Shown: piece by piece, positions 46,040 to 51,358 of the stretch | How the letters are laid out: every line of letters begins with the position of its first letter | Numbering within the stretch: position 1 is the stretch's first letter | DNA from: Alphaproteobacteria bacterium | Lineage (GTDB): Bacteria > Pseudomonadota > Alphaproteobacteria > Rhizobiales > JAKIUO01 | Reading direction: 5' to 3' | Length of the DNA stretch: 51,358 nt | Assembly: GCA_024280475.1 (NCBI GenBank) | Contig: JAJRQA010000269.1 | Location: 1 to 51,358 of the forward strand | Translations under genes and position numbers: made by a program | The notes under the pieces: model-generated | What the model was told of the DNA's origin: nothing | Databases searched by the model: none | What the model saw: only the letters and a program-made list of their open reading frames with translations

Positions 46040-46077
46040 AAAACGCCCTCGGGAGAAAATCCCGGGGGCGTTTTTTA
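46040..46077 (+). terminator. Rho-independent terminator
   Basis: AAAACGCCC(TC)GGGA and TCCC(GG)GGGCGTTTT form a long GC-rich stem around GAAAA, followed by T bases, 36 bp after the exported-protein gene. The A-rich left side also makes it a possible terminator for the facing strand. Confidence 0.9.
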
Positions 46078-46172
46078 TTTGCATTATTTTTTTAAGCTCA
46101 AAGGCATTGGATAAGGGCAATTGCTGCAAGTACTTTTCAACCCATCAAGCTCAAGACAATATGCTGGCTAGA

Positions 46173-46571
46173 TCAGGCGGTTGTTGAAGAGCGTCTCGAC
46201 AGCATCCAGTAGACAAGGCCAACGACAAGGAATAGCAGGCCAACCTGCCAGAAGCGCACAGAAATTCCGAAGTCAAAAGCTCTTGGATTAGCGAACATGG
46301 CAAAGCCTGGTGCTTCCATTCCCAAGATCGGCGCCATCACTTCACTGCCAAGAAAAAAGGCCGCAAAGCCAAGAATTCCTTTGCCCAGGATATTAATTTT
46401 CCCACGTTCTTCGGCATTGTCCATATCAGATCCACCTCGTCCCGAGACAAGGCTTTTCCAGTTAAACAATATTACCAATATGCCGATCAGGATCAGCCCG
46501 TTCGCCACATAAAGAAATGATTTCATATAAGGCATCATGTCGGACATTATGCCCATCATTAACATTTTCAT
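46173..46571 (-). CDS. Membrane protein, unknown function
   Basis: A 132-residue protein with three predicted membrane helices (about 17-38, 65-83 and 105-124) and a Met-rich start, MKMLMMGIMSDMMPYMKS. A cytoplasmic segment DMDNAEERGKINILGKG lies between helices 1 and 2. The family is not recognised. The ribosome binding site is strong (GGGAGG, 8 bases before the ATG). It is a single minus-strand gene converging on the exported-protein gene. Confidence 0.7.
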   Translation of the reverse strand: MKMLMMGIMSDMMPYMKSFLYVANGLILIGILVILFNWKSLVSGRGGSDMDNAEERGKINILGKGILGFAAFFLGSEVMAPILGMEAPGFAMFANPRAFDFGISVRFWQVGLLFLVVGLVYWMLSRRSSTTA

Positions 46572-46811
46572 ATTTCGTTCCTCCCATTAGAACCTGTGCA
46601 GACGCTATGCTGCTTTACTCACTCTACTGTTATTGGTATCGAATAAGCGAATATTATTCTTTCTTTTCAGTGTAATACTACTGCGTACACGTGCTTATAC
46701 ATTTTGTATACCAACCGCACAGACCCTATCACGATTGCAAGGAGATCAAAAGGGGATCAGGGTAAAATAAAATGCTTCGCCTACTCGTTTACGCATCAAA
46801 AAGGGTTTTTC

Positions 46812-47148
46812 ATCCTTATCGGTGTTCCCAAAGAAATAAAAAATCTTGATTGTTGCTTTGTTTGGACCTCGCTAGAATTTTTGAGCTGACCATAAAAAGG
46901 CATTTTTTCGTCGCTGTTGCTCCTTAGCGCAGTGACGGGGCGCATGTCCATAAATGTTGGCACTGATTTTATTTGGATGGCCAAGGAGGGTGTAAACCTC
47001 AACCAAGGCCCTTAATCCTGCAATATTGCGATTTGCCGTCAAATTGGCTGACCAGGGATTCGGAAAGGCCAAAAAAGAGGTCCAAAACGCCGCCAATGGT
47101 GTCAACATTAAGGCAAAGGGGGTGCTCATGGCGCCGATAGAGAGGTAA
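46812..47148 (+). pseudogene. ald: Relic of alanine dehydrogenase
   Basis: Three blocks of an Ald protein survive in order. ILIGVPKEIKN (46812-46844) equals the N-terminus, with the start codon apparently mutated. LSAVTGRMSINVGTDF (46926-46973) matches the MSEVAGRM-x-QVGA block in the middle. TSTKALNPAILRFAVKLADQ (46996-47055), continuing to NGVNIKAKGVLMAPIER, matches the C-terminal RTST-x-AL...LAN-K-G region. Stop codons lie between blocks, and the last block is in a different frame. A complete Ald is about 370 residues, and only about 340 bp remain. Ald converts L-alanine to pyruvate with NAD. This copy cannot work. Confidence 0.82.
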
Positions 47149-47438
47149 GTGGCAGGCTGTTAATAACTTATAACTATATGTAAATTATATGAATTTGACG
47201 CTTTCCAAGTGTTGCAATTGCACGCAACAGATTGTCACATGCAAACAATTGAATATTGTGATACATTCTGGTCTGGTTCCATTGCTCATCGGGAAATAAG
47301 CGATGGGATCAACGCATCCCCTTAGTGGGGAGCATTGCTGCCTTCCTAACGGAACGTAGCTTATGTGATGCACTTGAAGCTAGATTCAAGAATAATGTTC
47401 TTGTGCATCTGGCAAACCTGAAAATGGAGGTTACTCCA

Positions 47439-47570
47439 ATGAATAATACGTCAAACAACGAACCACTTATCGGACTTGGACTTGAAAGCCTGATTGCTCT
47501 TACATTTGCCGCCGGGATGTTTTCCCTCGCATTGTTGAGCCCTGTCCTCCATCTGTGGCTCCCCTTCTAA
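47439..47570 (+). CDS. Small membrane protein, 43 residues
   Basis: A short open frame beginning MNNTSNNEPLIGLGLESLI with one membrane helix (about 15-38) and ending PVLHLWLPF. GGAGG lies about 8 bases before the ATG at 47439, a strong ribosome binding site. A longer reading to 47325 is less likely. The family is unknown. A good terminator lies 120 bp downstream, which supports transcription of this region. Confidence 0.55.
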   Translation: MNNTSNNEPLIGLGLESLIALTFAAGMFSLALLSPVLHLWLPF

Positions 47571-47690
47571 TTCACTGTTGATTTTACAACAGATTCAGTA
47601 TTGCAAATTCAAGCGGCCTTGCAAGAGGTTGCATAAAGTTTGCGGCGGCGATATGCAGCCCTGAACAGATGGCTTTACTGCAGACAATTT

Positions 47691-47742
47691 GACCCGATAC
47701 AGCGCGTTTTATGAGCGAGGCTGTGTCGGGTCTTTATTTTTG
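47691..47742 (+). terminator. Rho-independent terminator
   Basis: GACCCGATACAGC and GCTGTGTCGGGTC form a 12-bp stem with a wobble or mismatch, around a loop of about 15 bases. TTTATTTTTGT follows. It ends the transcript coming from the 43-residue gene and insulates csaA. Confidence 0.85.
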
Positions 47743-47807
47743 TATGGCGCTCGCATATGGTCATCCCCTTCTATTAATCAAAGATAGCGATTGAAAGGGG
47801 TTGGGCT

Positions 47808-48149
47808 TTGAGCAACAAGATTTTATTTGATGATTTTATGCGCGTGGATATTCGTCTGGGGACAGTTGTAGACGCCAAATTTTTTCCTGAGGCCCGCAAA
47901 CCAGCGCTAAAGCTGTGGATTGACTTTGGAGAAGAGATCGGTGTCAAAAAAAGCTCGGCTCAGATCAATAAACATTATAACCCAGACAAGCTGATCGGCC
48001 GACAAGTCGCCGCAGTCGTCAATTTCCCTCCTCGCCAGATCGGTCCCTTCATGTCGGAGGTCCTGACCCTTGGCTTTCCAGATGAGGAGGGCGAAGTAGT
48101 CCTGCTTGCTGCCGATCAAAAACTGGAAAATGGTGCAAGGCTTTTTTAG
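47808..48149 (+). CDS. csaA: tRNA-binding domain protein CsaA
   Basis: A 113-residue OB-fold protein of the EMAP/Trbp111 type. FDDFMRVDIRLGTVVDAKFF, ARKPALKLWIDFG, KKSSAQINKHYNPDKLIGRQ and MSEVLTLGF are typical of CsaA, which forms dimers that bind tRNA and was described as a secretion chaperone in Bacillus. The start is TTG at 47808, with GGGG about 8 bases upstream. No ATG fits the family N-terminus. A palindromic element begins 12 bp after the stop. Confidence 0.9.
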   Translation: MSNKILFDDFMRVDIRLGTVVDAKFFPEARKPALKLWIDFGEEIGVKKSSAQINKHYNPDKLIGRQVAAVVNFPPRQIGPFMSEVLTLGFPDEEGEVVLLAADQKLENGARLF

Positions 48150-48161
48150 CGCTTTTGTTTT

Positions 48162-48412
48162 ATCTCACGGCCAATCCTCGCTGCGCTAGGGCCTCCGATG
48201 GGACGCGCCACAGCGCGGCGGCCAGTCGGCCTTGCCGATGAGTACATCGGATTTCTTTACAAAAAAACATCAGTCCGGCGGTAAAGAATTCCGACCGACA
48301 GTGCTCAAATAGCGCAGCGGTAGCACCAACGATGAGGGAGGCAAGCGTGACCACGCGCCGGGCCATTGCCCGCCCCATCGGAGGCCCGCCGAAGGCGGAA
48401 CCAGCCGTGAGT
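48162..48412. repeat. Palindromic intergenic element, copy C
   Basis: A 251-bp copy in the same orientation as copy A. The L arm (48162-48252) starts ATCTCACGGCCAATC and ends with GGCCAGTCGGCC and CCGATGAGTACATCGG. The R arm (about 48336-48411, in reverse) has GCGTGGTCACGC and ends in AGCCGTGAG. The centre is longer than in copy B and contains TTCTTTAC...GTAAAGAA (48253-48289), another hairpin. It fills the gap between convergent csaA and envZ, ending 4-5 bp before the envZ stop. Confidence 0.9.
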
Positions 48413-48416
48413 TCAA

Positions 48417-49793
48417 CTAGAGCGGCATGGCAATGGTGGCTTTGAGGCCGCCAAGCTGGCTATCCTCTAGAGTGATAACTCCACCATGGCTGTGAACGAT
48501 ATCGCGAGCGATCGAGAGGCCAAGTCCGGTACTGGCACCTTCATATTGCGTACGGGCATTGTCAAGACGAACGAAGGGCTGGAAGACTTCATTGCGTTTG
48601 TCAGGCGGGATCCCCGGGCCATCATCATCCACATGAATGAACAATTGCTTTTCTGATATGGCACTTGACAGTTTTACGGTCGTGGCGTAGCGAGCTGCGT
48701 TGGCGACAAGGTTCGTGACAGCTCGCTTGAAGGCGGCCCGCCTCAACGGGAGATCGATGCCGTCGAGATGGGTTTGCAAATCGACTGATATATGACTGCG
48801 GATCATTTCATCGGCGATTTCTTTGAGTAAATTATCAATATCGGTCGGCTCGGTTTGTTCGTTGCCTTCCCCCTTGGCGAAATCCATATAGGCGTTGACC
48901 ATGTCTTGCATTTCGTCAACATCCTTGCGCATGGCGTTGATCTCTGGACTTTCCTCTGTCAGGGCAAGCTCCAGTTTGAAACGGGTCAAAATAGTCCGCA
49001 AATCGTGCGAAACGCCAGCCAGCATAGTGGTTCTTTGTTCCACATGGCGCTCAATGCGATCCCGCATCAATAAAAACGCCTGTGAAGCCTGACGGATTTC
49101 CAGGGCGCCGTGGGGATGAATTTCCTGCAGGGGAGGTAGCCCTTTGCCAAACCGCTCAGCCGCTTCAGACAATTGCAAAATAGGTCTGATTTGATTACGC
49201 AAAAACATCACGGCAATGAGCAATAATATGAGGGATGACCCTACCATCCAGACAATAAAGATATGGCTGTTGGAAGCGTAGACCTGTTTGCGTTTGACAA
49301 ACAGGCGGGCCGTATTGCGGTCAAGTTTTATGCGGATCTCGACCAACTTGTTGGGTGCCTGTGTATTGACCCAGTGAGGCAGTGCAACACTGCTATTGAT
49401 GGCATCACGAAAGATACTATCAAGAATATCAAACATGGGCCGTGGTGGAGTTGGCGGGAAGGGGCTGCTCTTTTGAAAGTCGAGCGTGAAACCAAGTGTT
49501 CTGGCGGTTTCGATGGCCAATTGGCGATTCCTGGGATGGCGCGGTTTGCTTTCATGGACGGTGATCAGTGCGGCAATGTCTTTTGCTGCGACCTCGGAGA
49601 GGCGAGCCGTCACCAGCTGCCAATGGCGTTCCATTGATACGAATGCGAGAATTGATTGCAACAATACAAGCGGCGCGGCAATGATAATCAGGGTGCGAGG
49701 AAACAACCGTTTGGGCATCATGTCAGACAGCACATTCTTTAGGTAAGACTGTGTATGACGAAGCTTTCTGGCAATATATGAACGGTTACTCAT
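48417..49793 (-). CDS. envZ: EnvZ-like sensor histidine kinase
   Basis: A 458-residue membrane kinase with two membrane helices (about 33-53 and 179-199) around a periplasmic domain. HAMP (about 200-250), the H box with His263 (AGVSHDLRTILTRF), and the ATPase domain (NLVANAARYA, HVDDDGPGIPPDKR, STGLGLSIARDIVHSHGG) follow. Ile268 replaces the usual Pro of the HDLRTPLTR sequence. It overlaps the ompR stop by 8 bp, so it is translated from the same mRNA, after the regulator. Its signal is unknown. Confidence 0.93.
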   Translation of the reverse strand: MSNRSYIARKLRHTQSYLKNVLSDMMPKRLFPRTLIIIAAPLVLLQSILAFVSMERHWQLVTARLSEVAAKDIAALITVHESKPRHPRNRQLAIETARTLGFTLDFQKSSPFPPTPPRPMFDILDSIFRDAINSSVALPHWVNTQAPNKLVEIRIKLDRNTARLFVKRKQVYASNSHIFIVWMVGSSLILLLIAVMFLRNQIRPILQLSEAAERFGKGLPPLQEIHPHGALEIRQASQAFLLMRDRIERHVEQRTTMLAGVSHDLRTILTRFKLELALTEESPEINAMRKDVDEMQDMVNAYMDFAKGEGNEQTEPTDIDNLLKEIADEMIRSHISVDLQTHLDGIDLPLRRAAFKRAVTNLVANAARYATTVKLSSAISEKQLFIHVDDDGPGIPPDKRNEVFQPFVRLDNARTQYEGASTGLGLSIARDIVHSHGGVITLEDSQLGGLKATIAMPL

Positions 49794-50499
49794 CGGTGTG
49801 AAGTATATATCCTTTGCCGCGGATGGTCTGAAGATAAACGGGATTTCCTGGGTCTTTTTCGATTTTGCGGCGCAATCGATTTATCTGCACATCAACGGCC
49901 CGGTCCGAGCTGTCGCCGTCTCCTCCAGATAGCTCGTGGCGGGCAACCGTTTCGCCGCGCCGCCTCGCAAATATGCGCAGTAGCTCGCGCTCGCGCTCGG
50001 TCAGCTTGATCGTCTCGCTGTTCGATTTGAGATCGCCACGCGCGATATTGAACTGGAACTCGCCGATATTAATGTCATCATTTGAGACGCTGCTTTTCTC
50101 AATTCTACGCAAGATATTACCAATGCGAATGAGTAATTCCTTAGGCTCGAAGGGCTTGGAAATATAATCGTCGACGCCGATCTCCAGTCCCTTGACCCTT
50201 TGTTCTGGTTCGCCAAGCGCGGTGAGCATGAAAATAGGCGCGTCAATTTCGTCTTTGATGGATTGGGCGAGCTCGAAGCCTGTTTCGCCTGGCATCATGA
50301 CATCGAGGATCAATAGATCAAATTCCAGTCCCGAAAGGGCTGCGCGTGCTGCAATCGCATCACGGGCCTTGGTGACGCGATAGCCATTACCCATCAGATA
50401 TTTGGCCAGCAGATCACGAATGCGCTCATCGTCATCGACAACAAGAATATGTGGAGCATTGTCCGGCAGATCATTTTGATCGCTCATGCTGGTTGTCAT
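49786..50499 (-). CDS. ompR: OmpR-family response regulator
   Basis: A 237-residue regulator. The receiver domain has VDDDERIRDLL, phospho-acceptor Asp66 (LLILDVMMPGETGFEL), MLTALGE and the switch Lys in DDYISKPFEPKELLIR. The C-terminal winged helix reads LTERERELLRIFARRRGETV and RAVDVQINRLRRKIEKDP. It is the partner of the EnvZ-like kinase that follows with an 8-bp overlap. marR lies 2 bp upstream, so marR-ompR-envZ is one operon. Confidence 0.94.
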   Translation of the reverse strand: MTTSMSDQNDLPDNAPHILVVDDDERIRDLLAKYLMGNGYRVTKARDAIAARAALSGLEFDLLILDVMMPGETGFELAQSIKDEIDAPIFMLTALGEPEQRVKGLEIGVDDYISKPFEPKELLIRIGNILRRIEKSSVSNDDINIGEFQFNIARGDLKSNSETIKLTERERELLRIFARRRGETVARHELSGGDGDSSDRAVDVQINRLRRKIEKDPGNPVYLQTIRGKGYILHTDE

Positions 50500-50501
50500 T
50501 T

Positions 50502-51056
50502 CTAGCCTTTCAATTCACGTTTCAAACGTGAACGAGAAAATAATTCCAAGACGGCTTCGTGGTCGGTCGAGTTGATCATATTGTATAAAAACTTACGGCT
50601 GGTCTGTTCGCTTTCCATGCCAGAAGATTTCAATGCCTGGGTTATACGTGACAATTGCGGCTCCATGAGGCGGATGGCAAGTTTTTGTCCTTCAGCTGTT
50701 GTAAACAAACGGCGTTCACGGCGATCGGATTTGCCAGGACGCTGTTCAATAATACCCTTGTCGACGAGCTGTTTGAGGACCCGCGCCAGGCTTTGCTTGG
50801 TAATTTTGAGGATTTCAAGCAAATCTGCAACCCGCAGTCCGGGATAGCGGTTAACAAAATGCACGACACGGTGATGGGCGCGGCCAAAACCAAATTCTGT
50901 CAATATCGCATCAGGATCTTGTGTGAAATCGCGATAGGCGAAAAAGAACAGCTCGATCAAATCGATCAGCGAGGGGTCGGGCAGGTCACTTGTGCTACCT
51001 TCTACTGCCTTGTTGCTAGGTCGGACCGGGGTTTCTTTGCTATTTATGTCAGTCAT
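50502..51056 (-). CDS. MarR family transcriptional regulator
   Basis: A 184-residue winged-helix protein. GFGRAHHRVVHFVNRYPGLR and VADLLEILKITKQSLARVLK, followed by QRPGKSDRRERRLFTTAEGQ, form the MarR DNA-binding fold with its wing. The N-terminal 30 residues are disordered and polar. The ligand and targets are unknown. It opens a tight operon with ompR and envZ (2-bp gap) and is divergent from ilvE, an arrangement that I believe recurs in Hyphomicrobiales. Confidence 0.92.
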   Translation of the reverse strand: MTDINSKETPVRPSNKAVEGSTSDLPDPSLIDLIELFFFAYRDFTQDPDAILTEFGFGRAHHRVVHFVNRYPGLRVADLLEILKITKQSLARVLKQLVDKGIIEQRPGKSDRRERRLFTTAEGQKLAIRLMEPQLSRITQALKSSGMESEQTSRKFLYNMINSTDHEAVLELFSRSRLKRELKG

Positions 51057-51189
51057 GTTGACTTATTTTATCCTGTTTGATAAATCAAATCCAGCAAAAG
51101 TTTATCTCTCAAAGTGATTGATGGCACCCAAAGCCGTCTATGAGTCTATGACCTAGCATATTAAACAAGCAGCCAAGGAATGTAGTGAG

Positions 51190-51358
51190 ATGGCAGACCA
51201 GCCCTATGATGACCGAGATGGCGTAATCTGGATTGATGGGGAGCTGGTACCGTGGCGGGATGCAAAATTGCATATCCTGACACATGCCTTGCATTACGGT
51301 TCTGGCGTGTTTGAGGGCGAGCGCGTTTATAATGGCGAAATATTCAAGCTCAACGAAC
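51190..51358 (+). CDS. ilvE: Branched-chain aminotransferase (partial)
   Basis: The first 56 residues are in the window and the gene is cut at the right edge. The sequence contains [20 protein letters not shown] and [20 protein letters not shown], the N-terminal signature of class IV PLP aminotransferases of the IlvE type. These transfer the amino group of Val, Leu and Ile. AAGGA lies about 10 bases before the ATG at 51190. The distinction from D-amino acid transferase cannot be fully settled without the C-terminal part. Confidence 0.88.
   Translation, partial: MADQPYDDRDGVIWIDGELVPWRDAKLHILTHALHYGSGVFEGERVYNGEIFKLNE

Noticed and set aside
46872-47129. Minus-strand open frame of 85 codons
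   Set aside because: It is the antisense of the alanine dehydrogenase relic, whose plus-strand blocks explain the sequence.

Overview
The window is a gene-dense piece of an alphaproteobacterial chromosome, most likely from the order Hyphomicrobiales (Rhizobiales) or a close relative. Three things point there. The tmRNA gene at the left edge is circularly permuted, as in alphaproteobacteria. The cytochrome aa3 locus has the order coxB-coxA-ctaB-coxF-ctaG-coxC-DUF983-surf1-thrC. The block rpoZ-rsh-DUF2062-pdxJ-acpS-lepB-rnc-era-recO is also typical. No phage, integrase, transposase gene, CRISPR array or tRNA gene was recognised, so this is core chromosome, and its novelty lies mainly in intergenic elements and relics.

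Layout. 1-7.8 kb, minus strand: permuted ssrA (cut by the window edge), a DUF2164 gene, a REP-like inverted pair, a small membrane protein, an S49 peptidase, then the cell-elongation operon, transcribed mreB-mreC-mreD-mrdA-rodA. 8.2-13.6 kb: a ribbon-helix-helix protein, an alpha/beta hydrolase, a soluble lytic transglycosylase with a Lys/Ala-rich extension, dapA and smpB. 14-19 kb: a tandem universal stress protein, parC, a secreted protein with three W...RW repeats, and an IalB-family protein. 19.4-27.6 kb: cytochrome c oxidase structural and assembly genes followed by thrC. 27.8-35.2 kb: a GNAT acetyltransferase, a 276-bp MITE-like element, a membrane GGDEF-EAL protein, glmM, a family 5-type uracil-DNA glycosylase and an NYN-domain protein. 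35.4-45.3 kb, plus strand: folK, rpoZ, rsh, DUF2062, pdxJ, acpS, two lepB genes in tandem, rnc, era, recO. 45.6-51.4 kb: small secreted and membrane proteins, a decayed alanine dehydrogenase gene, csaA, then envZ/ompR/marR on the minus strand and the start of ilvE.

How the genes work together. The mre/mrdA/rodA operon, slt, dapA and glmM supply and remodel peptidoglycan. The cox cluster encodes subunits I-III of the terminal oxidase with farnesylation of haem (CtaB), copper insertion (CtaG) and assembly (Surf1). ssrA and smpB form the trans-translation system. rpoZ and rsh link RNA polymerase to the stringent response.

Main discovery. A family of palindromic intergenic elements occurs three times (13648-13963, 33597-33808, 48162-48412). 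Each copy fills a gap between two convergent genes almost stop codon to stop codon. Each has ATCTCACGGCTA-type inverted ends and two non-identical arms, and each arm is a string of short hairpins. The first two hairpins change sequence from arm to arm but mostly stay self-complementary, which suggests the fold is maintained. Other notable items are the MITE-like element at 28411-28680, the alanine dehydrogenase relic at 46812-47148, a REPIN-like pair at 558-681 and a strong stem-loop upstream of glmM.
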